DNA of 49,156 bases from Syncephalastrum monosporum B8922 (lineage: Eukaryota > Mucoromycota > Mucoromycetes > Mucorales > Syncephalastraceae): assembly GCA_000697355.1 (NCBI GenBank), contig JNEN01001245.1, positions 1 to 49,156 on the forward strand. Direction: 5' to 3'. The notes under the pieces were generated by a model, which had not been told where the DNA came from, did no database searches, and saw only the letters and a program-made list of their open reading frames with translations. Positions 22,638 to 35,674 of the stretch are shown one piece after another. Within the stretch, counting starts at the first letter, position 1, and every line of letters starts with the position of its first letter. The position numbers were made by a program, and so were the translations under genes.

Positions 22638-25600
22638 CTACTGAGCTCGTGCTTTGCCTTTGCCCTTATCCTTTCGTTGCTTTTTGCTATTTACATTTGA
22701 TTTCGACTCGGATGATAGCAGTTCTGCTGCCGGTGCAGGTGATGGTGCCACCTGCGGAAGTTGCTGCTGCGCAGGCTCTTTTTCTTCTTGTTCTTCCTCA
22801 TCCTGCTTCTGCTCAAACTTCTCCCGCACTTTGGAATAGTGGGCCAGCTCGGTTGCAGATACACTCGGGACCAATTCATTCAGCGCATTGACAAAGTCAA
22901 TCTCCTCCACTTGCACAAGAATTTCATCGGGCGTTGTCAACCGAGAAAGGTAGTATTGCGCAGTAACAGGTTGAGGAAGATCTGGCCGCTTTTCTTCGTT
23001 GAGTTTTGCAACACGAGTCTCGATTGTCTCGGCAACACGGGTCATTGCCTTCAGCATAGCATCTGAACACAAGGCATAGAAATCGGCACCAGTGTAGTGG
23101 AAAGGGCATCGCTCGGCCACACGAGCTAGATTGAGGTCGGGATGCAGGCGGAACTTGCGCGTCAGGGCCTGGATAATACGCAGTTGCGATTCATGGTCTT
23201 GACTGACGCCCAGATATAAGAGCTTATCAAATCTATAACAGGATCAGTCAATACAAGTGAATATACATCTTTTCTTTCCTCACCGTCCGGGACGTAGCAA
23301 AGCAGGGTCAAGCAGGTCGGGTCGATTGGTTGCACCAATGACAAAAACATCACCTACGCCCGAGCCTTCACCACCTTCGCTCATACCGTCGAGCTCAGCA
23401 AGCAGTTGACTCACGATACGGTCCATCACGCCGCCAGAGTCGCCCTTCTCGCCACGTTTAGGTGCCACCGAGTCCAGCTCATCGAAAAACACAACACAGG
23501 GCTTGGCGTCGCGCGCACGTTGAAAGACACGTCGTACGTTCGCTTCCGACTCACCAATATACATGTTGAGCAGCTCGGGACCCTTGACAGAGAAAAAGTT
23601 CAAAGAACAGGAGGTGGCAATCGCCTTGGCCAGCAGCGTCTTGCCCGTACCGGGAGGACCGTATAGCAGAATACCGCTGCGCTTTTTAAGACCGGAGCCG
23701 AACAGTTCAGGGTGCTCCAAGGGAAGCTGGATGGTATCCAGGATATCGTCCTTAACATGGGCCATACCACCCACATCGTCCCAAGTTACACTGGGAATCT
23801 TGGGCGCACCGATCGAGTCGGAGTAGCTAGCGCGTGCTTCGTTCAACGCTGCATCAAAGTCGGCCGCCGTCAGCAAAATACCTGCTGCGTAGATATCACT
23901 CGGGCCGATTGTGGGTTGTTTCTTGCCGCCACCACTTGATTTATCACTATAAACCTGTAAGTTATTTCATCTTATTTGCCTTAATTGCTTACATGGCATA
24001 ATTTATTCGTTGTAACGCCAGAATACCTGCGCGGCCTAGCAGATCCACTAGATCTTTAGAGACGAGAGCGGCTGTTTGTGTCGCCAAACTCGACAAAGAG
24101 ACATCGGGCGCTATAGGCGAATCAACCGTGAGGTTACGCAGGATCTGCAAACGCGATTTTTCATCGGGTGCCTATGACACATTTCTGGTATTAAATCGCC
24201 GGGTTAAATTTGCATTAAGGTTAGGTTTACCTCAATAACGACTTCATGACGGAAGCAGCCCAAAATGCTTGTCGGTAAGGCGTCGACGTCGCTGGTGGTA
24301 GACATAACCATGACTGGGTAGCCGGTAGTAGTGTGGGTTTCATTTACAGACTCGATGCACTCCTGCAACACAGTTGCCAGCAGAGGCTCTATGTGCGGAA
24401 GGTGAGTAATTTTCATGCATTTACTAATACTTGACAAACATACCTTGGCCTGATTCGACTACCTGGCTCTTTCGCGCAAGTCCTTCAATGTTCCTCAGCA
24501 AAACGATACACGGCGACAGGGCGGCCGCTTTGTCAAATTTGGCACGTAAATGAACCTCGGTCTTGGCATCTGTCTCCGAGACGACATCGTAGGTGGAGAA
24601 CTCATAAACATGAACACCCAGTTCTTCTGCAACCTCGCGCACCAAAGTCGACTTTCCGCCGCCGCGCGGGCCTTGGATCAGTGCATTACAAGACAGCTTG
24701 AATTCGCGACCGAGAGGATGAAGTGAGGAGGATACCAATTCATGCAACTGCTTGAAAGCGGGTGTCTCAGTGCGATACAATGGCAGTCTGTTAGCCAGAG
24801 CATAGTACTGAGAGACGGATCCGATCGGGGTGCGCGAGTGTTCGACACCGGTTTGCACCATCTTGGTTTGGCTTGGCACTATCTTGCGTCCGTGACCATA
24901 ATAAGCAGGATGGACCTTGTCTGTATCGCCTAGTTCTTCTTGGAGGCTGGTCACTTTGAAATAGGCCACAGTGGTCGGAACGTGCGCTTCTTTGGTGGTC
25001 GTCTCCTCTTCATCCCGAGGTCGGAGTCGAGCGGCTTCTTCGTCCAAGGAGATGACGATCAGGTCGCCCTTGCACAAGATGCGCTCTTTTACCTCAAACC
25101 ATTCTCTGAGTGCGTCCAAGAATGCCGTCTGAAGAGACTTATCCATTGAAGAAGGAGAAGCAACGCGCGCAATATCGACAGCAGTGGCAAGTGGTGGACC
25201 GGCGTTGGGAGGAATGGTCAGTCGGGAGAGATACACCTTTGTGATTTCCGCGGGGGCGGGCGATAACGGAAGGCCAAGGTTGTAGTAAAGCACAGGTGGC
25301 AGATATGCAGTGGACCTAGCCAGAGAATGAGCACAAAAAATCTTGTTAAAAGCATTCTTTCTTGTTACTTACTCATGATTGACTGAATCAGAGTTAACAG
25401 CGGTATCGATTCCAAAAACCCGGCAAAGGCGTGTCTTTTGATTATCTGGGCCACTGACCAGGACCCAATCGCCACTGAACACACCACACTTGGCCAAGTC
25501 ACTTACACCGACAAAGATCCTACTTTCATCATCTTCGTGTCTCTGCGGAGCAGGAAAGAGACGCGACTCAGGCCATGCCTGCCGGAGTAGAGTGGCGTGG

Positions 25601-26548
25601 AATTCTTGCGGCTCGACAAGCTCGGGTTGCTTCTGCTCGGAGAGGATGGAGAAGGCAGAGATGTCGCCATTCACAATGTGCTCTGCGCTATGAGGAGGAG
25701 CGGCGGGTGTGCTGGAGGCAGAGTCGGACATGTCCATAGCCAGCACCTTTGTCCGTTCGCCTGAAACAACGCAGCCTTGCTGCACCGGGCCGGTCATGAG
25801 TACCCGAAACGACAGCCGTTGCCCATCCTTTTCCAGGGTATACTTTCCTCCAGTGCGAACCACGGTGCCTGACGGAGCAAAGATATCAGCTAGAGACGCT
25901 TCATCTAAAAGAAGGTACGTTAGCAATGATATCAGTGGCGAGGCCATCGTTCGCTGATCTACTTGCTTTCTTGTGCATACTCAAAGGCTGCAGGAGACAG
26001 AGCACCCAGAATGACTTCGTCGAGTTCGATCACCTCCACTGCTTTAATAAAACATGGATATCCGCTGTCTTCCTCTTCCAGTCCTTCATCCTCGTCAAGA
26101 CGCGCCAGCGCATCGGAGCCGTACACAGACTCAATTAAGGAGCTGCTTGCATAGATGACACGTTCCTCTTTGGATACCTAGTGGGGGTAGAATCAATAAA
26201 AGCTCAAGGGTGTTTCCCTCTCTCTCTCTCTTATACCCCGAGATCCGTTGCTTCGCGAGCATGAATTAGGCAAGTCGGCAGCTTAGGACCTTGAGCCTCG
26301 TCTTCCTGGTCCTTGCCGAGAGGTGCCCTGGCAGTCAAGCAGGGTACTTTGATGGAGGCTACATTCATCGAAGGGGAAAAACCGTTAATAATGATACTAG
26401 AACGTATGGCAATATAATAAGCAATGACTAGCATGCCTGTGATGTCTTGTTTGTCTGAAGCCAGGGCAGACCAGAGAGCCGGTGAAAGCGCAACGGACTG
26501 CTCGTCATTATGATTGTACTGCAGCTTTAACTTGGCAGGCACGTCCAT
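22638..26548 (-). CDS. PEX6: peroxisome biogenesis AAA ATPase Pex6
   Basis: Subunit of the Pex1-Pex6 hexamer that extracts ubiquitinated Pex5 from the peroxisomal membrane. ATG 26548 ([12 protein letters not shown], in-frame stop just upstream) opens the N-terminal domains. D1 has a degenerate P-loop GPRGGGKST and a Walker B without acidic pair ([11 protein letters not shown]), as expected for the inactive Pex6 D1. D2 is canonical: [12 protein letters not shown], Walker A GPPGTGKT, pore region [14 protein letters not shown], Walker [54 protein letters not shown] with arginine fingers. It ends with [18 protein letters not shown] and a Lys-rich low-complexity tail, TAG 22640-22638. Multiple short introns. 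The protein exceeds 1,000 residues, normal for the family. It lies about 200 bp downstream of ARP10 in the same orientation. Confidence 0.93.
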
Positions 26549-26748
26549 GTCGAGCAAGTAAGTCTAGGTGAAGAAGCTAGCTCGACAACGATTATGTAAC
26601 AGAATTCCACCTGAATGTGGGGCAATTAACCCCGCTTTCTCTTGTGATAATTACTGCTGACACACATTTTCAAAGACAGTAAATCCGCTGCAATATCAAA
26701 CTATAGGAAAAAGATCCAGCATCTGTATTTTTACCCAGATATCTATAT

Positions 26749-28530
26749 CTATGCAGAAGACGTGGATGACGAAGCCTCGGTTGACGTCGACGTCAAGTTC
26801 AGCGTAGCAGCAGGTGTTACAGGCGGTGGCATTCCCCAGTGCCCAATCGACCAGTCCGTAACGTGGCCAGCGTATTTTTCTCGTGTCAGCTCTTCAGAGG
26901 ACATCTTCAGTGAGCCCATCAATGATCCTATCCATTCATGAGTATCCTTATTCCTTGTGTTCTTTTTCTCATTTACTTACCACCAATCCATCCTCTCACG
27001 TTGCTCATAAAGATGCGACCAGCGCCCTTGCTTTCTTCAGGATTGTCAATGAACCGTATTGCTTTCTGCAACCGTAATAGGCTGCCATATCGTTTCTGTT
27101 CATGTTTCGTCGGATCACGCATAATCCTTAATATCTCCTGCTTGAGGCGTGATTGGAATCCAGGCAATGCTGACGTGCCACCGACAAGGAGAATGGTAGA
27201 TATCAGTGGTTTTCTGAGGTCGGGGCCCATCTAGGTGCCATTTGTCAGATACTCTCCAGCAAGCGTCTCAGTTTCTATGCTTACCTTCAGCAACGTATTC
27301 ATAATGCAGTGAGCGAGGCTTGGCTCATCATCTTCATCACCTTCAAAAAGTACTTCAGCCGTCCTTTCTCGAACCCACCCGGGTATCAGTAGTGTGGCTT
27401 TCGTGCCATCTTGCAGCACAACAGGGAAATAGGTGTCTGTTGCACTACTGAAATTCTTGTAGTCCGCTATGCGGTCTGCGTTCTCTTCCGTTGGCATAAG
27501 CAGAGGGGAGCAAAAGAGAAGACGTGTTTTGATATCTTCCAGCAGTTGAGGCCTCAGGATATCGGGGGGAACGGCTGTTTGCGGTGCAAGTGACAGGTGG
27601 AGATGGGATGGTGGTATGTAGCGAGCGTGTTCAAGCATGAGTGTCCTTAGACGTTGCGTCAGTGATCGACCGGCCAAGGGGGAAGTGGATATGTAAGGGA
27701 AAAGAGGGCGGGACGTGTAGACCTTGTAGTTCAGACTGTCAATAAACCATGCGCTGCTCTATGTTCAGGTACCGTACCGGTAAAGCGGTTGTCTCTAGAT
27801 TACCGCAGTCCAAAACAAGACCCGTGGTGAGACCTGTTGTTAGCAATGCCATAAGATGTAGCGGCACAAACGAAATAGTGGGAACCTTAGTTTGCGATTA
27901 GAAACAGATAAGCCTTTGATGGTTTTTCTGATTTTCTTACTTGGAAATAATGGAATAGAACGTTAGCGAGTGCTTGCTTCAAAGCAATGGGTGCCAGTGG
28001 TGATTCACATAGGATGACCTTGCGTGATTTTGGATCTGTCAACAGGAGTCTGTTTTCTGGCTGTCAACGACCTGGGATTTGTCCTATCAAGCTCGTTGTC
28101 CCGTTCTCTTACCGAAAATAGATGTCATGCAGTAGCTTCTTCAATCGTTCTTCGAGTTGTTGCAGATGGCCTGTCGCCATCAGATCGAGATTGTATAGTT
28201 CGCTTGGCTACAACGATAACACTAACGCGTTAAAAGGGCTTGCAACCGTATGAGACGAATAGCAAATGTTACTTCATCGTCAACAAGGAATCCTTCTCCA
28301 TCTACTTCTCGAGATGGACGAAGTCTGGACCACGTTTTGACAATGTGTCGTGGTTGGGGCTCGCCAGAGAAACCGCACTTGATATACAGCGATCCAATGT
28401 CGAAAACAACGCGATCCTCTGTGCCATAGATAGAATGTCGCCGTGCAAAACTGTGTAGCGAGGATGAGGTAGCATAGTTGGACAAGTAGCTGGAAGACAA
28501 AGGTTCTGCACCAACCGATGTGGTCGTCAT
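26749..28530 (-). CDS. ARP10: actin-related protein 10 (dynactin pointed-end complex, ACTR10/Arp11)
   Basis: Caps the pointed end of the Arp1 filament in dynactin, the dynein cofactor used for nuclear and organelle transport in hyphae. ATG 28530 (MTTTSVGAEP) precedes the actin fold start RVVFDIGSLYIKCGFSGEPQ, where the ATP loop is divergent as in this subfamily. Then KVILCESPLAPIALKQALA, PLHLMALLTTGLTTGLVLDCGN, LLEDIKTRLLFCSP, VRERTAEVLFEGDEDDEPS, LISTILLVGGTSALPGF, and the actin-like end WIGGSLMGSL followed by KYAGHVTDWSIGHWGMPPP and a Ser/Thr tail, TAG 26751-26749. The D-W near the end parallels the C-terminus of animal ACTR10. About seven introns. Confidence 0.85.
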
Positions 28531-29098
28531 TTTGTAAAGAAAAAGTAAAGCAAAGCTGTCCACGCGCGGAGTGTACCTGTCAATTGCAATTTTACATGAC
28601 ACACAGTATCTGGATACATATACTGTATGTACTGTACCGTAAACAGGCCAAGATCAGACGCCGAAAGCAAGCAACTCACTACCATTCACCTACATTGTCC
28701 TGTTGATAGCTGCCATCATGTATTTTAAAAGAACGTTTCTATCAGAAGTGGTAGAATGGCTCTTAATTAGTAAACTAATATAACATCAATCGCACGTCGC
28801 GTATTTCTACTTTATATCCGTTTTCGTCTTCTTATGTAGCACGTGCGGGCCGACGCAGCTTACATAAACCCCAGCTGTCTATAGCAGCCCCGTCACGGGG
28901 TCAGAACCTTCCCTAGCTTCTCACTCACCTCCCCCGACCATTTCCATATTATACCGTCATCTCCCATAGGCCATAGTTCACGTAATACTTTAATACAGTA
29001 GGATGGAGCGCTACAAGCTAGCGCACGTAAGGTAGATACATACGGAAGTGCGATGTTACATAACATGCAATGATAGGACGCCTAAAAGAACATATCTT
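28531..29098. other. ARP10 promoter and permease 3' flank
   Basis: 568 bp. It contains a GC-rich patch with the small hairpin CCCGTCACGGG (about 28888-28900) and a CT-rich run at 28915-28945, consistent with a promoter for the minus-strand ARP10 gene. No RNA gene recognised. Confidence 0.45.
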
Positions 29099-30866
29099 CT
29101 ACAGACGATAAATAAAAGCCGAGTCTTCCTTGTCTGTCAAGTCCTGGTGCGAATCAACCTTCTCTGGAGGACCCGCGGTGCGGCGCTTCTTGTTCGCATA
29201 CATCATGTCGAGACGTATTAGTGCCATGCAGATAAAGGCCACGACGTATCCAACCAAAAAGCCAGTCATGCCGCCCATATAGCGCGGCGCTTGTGTATCG
29301 ATCATGATAAGAGGACCTACGAGATTGCCCAGGGTATAAAAGAACATAATAGCGCCGTTATAAAAGATCTTCTTCGTGTAGCCTTTCACGTTATTGCCGA
29401 TGATGGTGACCATGATGGAGTATGCGCCAGTACCGCCCCAGCTGAGATAGTAGCCGACAAGTTTCACGCCGCCTGCAGGGATAGCCATCAGGATAATTAG
29501 CCCCACAATGCCAATGATGAGCATAAATAGGCATGTATAAATTATTTGGCGCGTCTTGTAAGCCAGACCAGCTGCAACCACGACACCTAAAGCTGACGCC
29601 ATTCCGCTGGGAATCTGGAGCAGGATTGTCTGGAGTGCGTCGAAGCCGAGTCCATAGGTGAATGTACTGCTAAAGGTAAGCATACCGCCATTCTGTAAGC
29701 TGACGGCAAACGTGGCGATCATAAGCAGCCACCAGCGCGGTTCAAGTAGAGCCTCCCGTATGTGGTGGAGCATGATAATCTTGTGCTTCATCACAGCGTT
29801 ATCGCGAGTGCGCTCCTCCATAATCTTCTTTTCTTCCTCACTGAGCCGTAAGAGGCGTGAGTCGGGACTATCGATGAGAAAGAAGTAGCAGACAATGCCC
29901 ATAAGGATGGTGGCGACTCCATAAAAGATCAGACCCCTATTTTGCTTTGATTAGACTTCACTTCACGCGTCGATATACCAAATTCTACATACCATCGCCA
30001 GGCGGTAATACCACGTGGCTGCTTAATGTGAGCAATGCCATACGTGGTCAAAGATCCTAGGGCCGCGCCCGTACCATTGCACATGACGACATAGCCGAAA
30101 AAGATGGGCTGCTCGGAGCGGCGATAGAGCGTGTTCGTGATGAGATAGAGACACGGCATGGCTCCTGCTTCCAGTAGACCGAGCAGAAACCGCATGGCGG
30201 CCATTTGCGCGAAGTTTTTCGACAGACTCATGCAGGTGACCACCTATGTTATGATATGACACGGTAAAGGTGTGAGTGAACGCATTTTTTAATTGCCTTA
30301 TACGACATGCTGTGCAACTTACGACACCCCACACAATCAGAAGCATACCGAGGTACCGGCCGTGACTCACACGCTGCATAACGAACTGGTTTGGTATCTA
30401 CAGGGAGGAGTGATTTTATCAGGTCGTGATTTAGGATACTTTCGCTTTTTCGTGACTTACCTGATAAACAAGCTGTCCAACATAAAACAAAGAACCAAGA
30501 ACGCTGAACTGGTTTCCGACGAGACCTAGTTCCTGATTCATACCCAACATTGGACCAATACTAAGAGAGGCTTTATCACAGAACTAGATCATTTAAAATA
30601 GCGTTGAGTTTTTTGGGCTGTGTATGCAAAAAAAAAAAAAAAGAATCCCTGAAGCGCACCGTAAGAAAGATAAGAACACCGACCAGCGGTAATAGGGACC
30701 AGTTTAGTTTGCGGACAAGGCGCTTTTCGGCTTGCGATTTGATAGGTCGCCCATGGGTATCTTTTTGTGCGTGTTCAACGTCCTTATTGGAGCCATCAAG
30801 TGAGTCGGTGTGGATGTCCTCGGCGTAAGTAATCTCTTCCTTTTCAGTTTCGCTGTGAGAAGTCAT
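29099..30866 (-). CDS. MFS permease, Dal5/ACS family, copy 3 (divergent)
   Basis: Same family as copies 1 and 2 but clearly further diverged. ATG 30866 (MTSHSETEKEE), an acidic N-terminal tail, LVRKLNWSLLPLVGVLIFLT, then QIPNQFVMQRVSHGRYLG, FLLGLLEAGAMPCLYLI, TLYRRSEQPIFFGYV, LIDSPDSRLLRLSEEEKKIM in the central loop, IGNNVKGYTKKIFYNGAIM, and the tail DLTDKEDSAFIYRL, TAG 29101-29099. It keeps the RRSEQ and KKIFY landmarks of copies 1 and 2, while helices 4-5 and 9-10 differ markedly, so it is an older duplicate or a separate subfamily member with probably different substrate. An intron contains a 14-base A run at about 30628-30641. No GATA cluster like that of copy 2 was seen upstream. Confidence 0.87.
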
Positions 30867-33850
30867 GTAAAAGAGAATGTGCTGTTCAGTCGTACGGTTT
30901 TCATAACACGGTCTTTTATACATCTACCGCTATTTGAACAAACATATTCCCATGCGTATATCGCGCTATACGTGCCCCGATGCGCCCGTCTGACGATGGG
31001 AATAGAGAACAGAGGGAATAGTTTGCGACTCTACATTAATACTAACATTGTCCTTTCCCATTTTCTATTGGGCTGTCAAGTTACACTGGACCGATTTGGC
31101 AAAGCTTGACGCAGTTGAGCAAAAATACCATCAGCACCCTGTCAACGTGAGCACAGCCGTATCATTTACGACAAGTGTGGGAGATTTGTGTTGCCTTTTC
31201 ACAAATCATTCTCGCTACGACCCGGTCGCTGTACATACATAGCTAACGTGAGGTGATGGTTATCAGCGACATCCTGGTAAGTAATGCATGGTACCATGGT
31301 AATCCGAGGCTCTCCTTTGCATAACAATGGGGCGTCAAATGCCTTGTGCGAGCTCCCAATGGTGTACCGCTTGTGTAACTCACTTCGTGCATGTTTCTCA
31401 TGCGTAAATAGGTGTGTGTGAACCTTGAAGCATGGATCAAAACGTACAAAATCCCGCGGGTTGGGTTTTCCCCGCGTTTGGATGAATGATTTTAGTGAAT
31501 TTCAGGTGAAAACTGACTAATAAGCTTCCTACCGTGCGATAATTCTAGACAGCTAGGATATGCTTTATGTGGAACACGTCATAGACATTTTCATCTATTA
31601 CTACAAAAAAGAAATAGCTGTACATTGACACCACGTAGATCTGTCTTTGGTGTCCTTTCATACGTGATGTCTGTCCTTTGCGTCTAAGCTTGATTGATTT
31701 TACAAATGCCTTTTCTCGCATACGAGTGTTTCTATCAAGCTAAATTGAACTGGCTACGTCACGTCTCTGTTGATAATCTGGATATCACTATACGTTGCGA
31801 AAATCATTCTTCAAAATGTCGGGTCAAACAATAAAACATCGACGAACCTTATCTTCATGCTTTGAATAAGATTGTAAATAAGCAATAGTCAACTGTGATT
31901 TTGTGCCACCGTTCTTGTTGAGCCGCTCGCGTAGCAAATAAATTATAAGAGTGAAAGCTGTATCATTGTAATGTTGAAATGTTTATAGAGACAGCGCCCA
32001 CCTTAAACTCTTTGGGACCCCCTACAGATATTAAGTTGACTACCCGGTATAGTAATCAAGGTCCTATAGCCAGTTTGTATGATTTAATAGTATCCTTGCT
32101 CTGGTGATGCAGCCTTTATTCACGTGTAGGACCGAATAGCAAGTTGAAGTGTTAGCCTGCAGCTCATTTGTCCCATGAATAAACGACTAGTTATATCAAT
32201 AACACCACGCATGATTTTTTTTAGTTCTCCTATCTCCAGTATAAATTGTCCATATTATATCCTGGGAGTTCAAGAAAGCTATAATATTGTTACCCAAGTA
32301 TCCAACAAATAATAATTCCAGTGCTTTTGGTACGCTCATACTAATACTTGCACAAGTATGTGTGTACATAAGCTATCCGCTGCCTGCGATGTTTTTTTAT
32401 TTTCGGAAACATTGTATTCTTATAGTACATTGCTCACTTTTTTCTGTGCTGCAACTGCCTTGGTGATTTGATATATTGGCGGCAACCACATGGATAGAAA
32501 ACGTGGTACCAGCTTATGACAACGGTGATCATATATACTCGAACGACACATATCACGTGCATCAGCATGGTTATGGGAATATATAACCTTTGTTATCAGT
32601 ATGTTTTTCGTTCCTGTGCCAGGTATAGAATCTCAAAATGCTCATTTATTCTGGTCACACGTGACGAGGATTCACTCTAAAATGATAATGTGGCGCGCCT
32701 CACGAAAGTATTCGCGGGAATCCGTTTACAGCTTTTCTCCTGTCCCATATAAAATCTTAACCTCAGTTTATCTGATTTTACGGCACATCCTCCGTTGGAT
32801 TAATATTCTCGATCACACATAATAGCAAAGTATTTGACGACGTCGACTACGTAGGCTGGCGCCATTATGAGCCAATTGGCATCTACTGGTACCTACTCAT
32901 GTGCGCTATTATAAAAAGCTCGCTTTCTAGTGACCATTCTGAGCACTTTATAGTTATGCCTTTCATCTCAAGTAATGTCATTGTTAGACTACAGACTATT
33001 TTCTTCCCGAGCTGCAATGCTCCCTCGCTGTTTTTGGCAATTTCATGGGCAAGCAAATAATAAACTAAACAGAGGACAACGTGACAATACTCACCCTTGA
33101 TTTAGGCCTCATGACGGTAGAATATAGCACCTCAGCTCTTGCTTGTTTTAATTAAGAGGATGGTATGCTTTAGGTTGCTGACACAGCTACCGCTGTACTT
33201 CCTCTATGTGTGGGACTGGTCTCTTGCACCTGTAAATAAGCAGACATATAAACAGCTGGAAGTTCCTTCCACAAAAAGCAACAGAACCGAATATGACAGT
33301 TATAGGTGATATCAACTCTGTATGATGCTAGTAGATAATTGTAGAATTGTGTATATATACAATGCTCATTTCATCACATTTGGCAAAAAAACAAGTAAGC
33401 TGGAAGAAGACGAACGGCTGTCCATGGTAGCACCGATTGGAATATTTACCGGGGAATTCATACGCCGGTGATCACCCGCAAATGATATCTGTATTTACTT
33501 TCACACGGTTTCCCAGTAGTATAACGGGGTTACTATCGGTCTTTAAGCGTTCATACATATGAACAGAAAATATGCGCCCATTTCATCATCCTGCATAGAT
33601 ATAAGAATTATATCGGATGATAAGCGAGCACAACATAAAAGTATGTAGTAGGAAAGTAAGTGCATCGGCTATCATCGAAAACATCATAGCAATGCAGCAT
33701 TGTGATGTGGACTGATACAACAGGACATTTTAAATCATGCAGCCATGGTATCACCCTCCCGGCCAGTGCCTTCCACTAACGGGCGCGCTGTTACCGGAAT
33801 GGTAGTCCTTGATGTTTCCTGGGCTGGGAGGAGGCAGATGTCGTGATGCT

Positions 33851-33878
33851 GCCGTGGGAATAATTTCGTTCCCACGGC
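33851..33878. promoter_or_regulatory. perfect 10-bp inverted repeat in the HPD promoter
   Basis: GCCGTGGGAA, eight-base spacer TAATTTCG, then TTCCCACGGC: the arms are exact reverse complements. It lies about 160 bp before the HPD ATG and just upstream of a TATA-like ATAAATA (33905-33911). The form suggests a dimeric transcription-factor site; the factor is unknown. Confidence 0.5.
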
Positions 33879-33904
33879 TGGCAAATGGGCAGGTTTGAGC
33901 AGCC

Positions 33905-33990
33905 ATAAATATGCAGCCTCTCGTGTATTTCATCCTCTGAACCTCGGCACATCCCCTACTCCTCTTTCCCTCTGCCTCCCCCGGTACCCT
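33905..33990 (+). promoter_or_regulatory. TATA-like box and pyrimidine-rich initiator of HPD
   Basis: ATAAATA at 33905-33911 is followed by CT-rich DNA (CCCCTACTCCTCTTTCCCTC around 33953-33972), a frequent initiation context in these promoters, then about 50 bp of leader to the ATG. Confidence 0.4.
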
Positions 33991-34037
33991 CCAGTTTTAA
34001 CTAACTAAAAAGAAAAAAGTGTCTCGTTTACGTGACC

Positions 34038-35557
<1,520 letters not shown>

Positions 35558-35674
35558 TGACCTAGTATCTAGCAATCTAGTGGTCTCATAGACTCTCTGG
35601 TGCTTTATATCTTCTCGTTTTTTCAGAAATGAATTAAAGAGAATGTTTTTTCGAGATCCTGTTATTATGTCTAT

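Larger units (their letters stand above)
30867..34037. other. 3.2 kb gene-empty AT-rich region
   Basis: The longest spacer in the window, between the divergent starts of permease copy 3 and HPD. Six-frame reading shows only short frames without domain similarity. A 10-bp palindrome ATGGTACCAT lies near 31287-31300. The last 300 bp turn GC-richer and contain the HPD promoter elements listed separately. I see no transposon ends, tRNA or other RNA gene, although divergent non-coding RNAs would not be recognisable by eye. Confidence 0.5.

Noticed and set aside
28880..28905. Small GC hairpin as a tRNA or terminator
   Set aside because: Only a 5-bp stem with a single-base loop; no tRNA boxes nearby and intrinsic terminators do not apply to Pol II genes.
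13603..30866. Secondary-metabolite or biosynthetic gene cluster around the transporters
   Set aside because: No synthase, oxidase or pathway regulator lies among the transporters; the intervening genes are PEX6 and ARP10.
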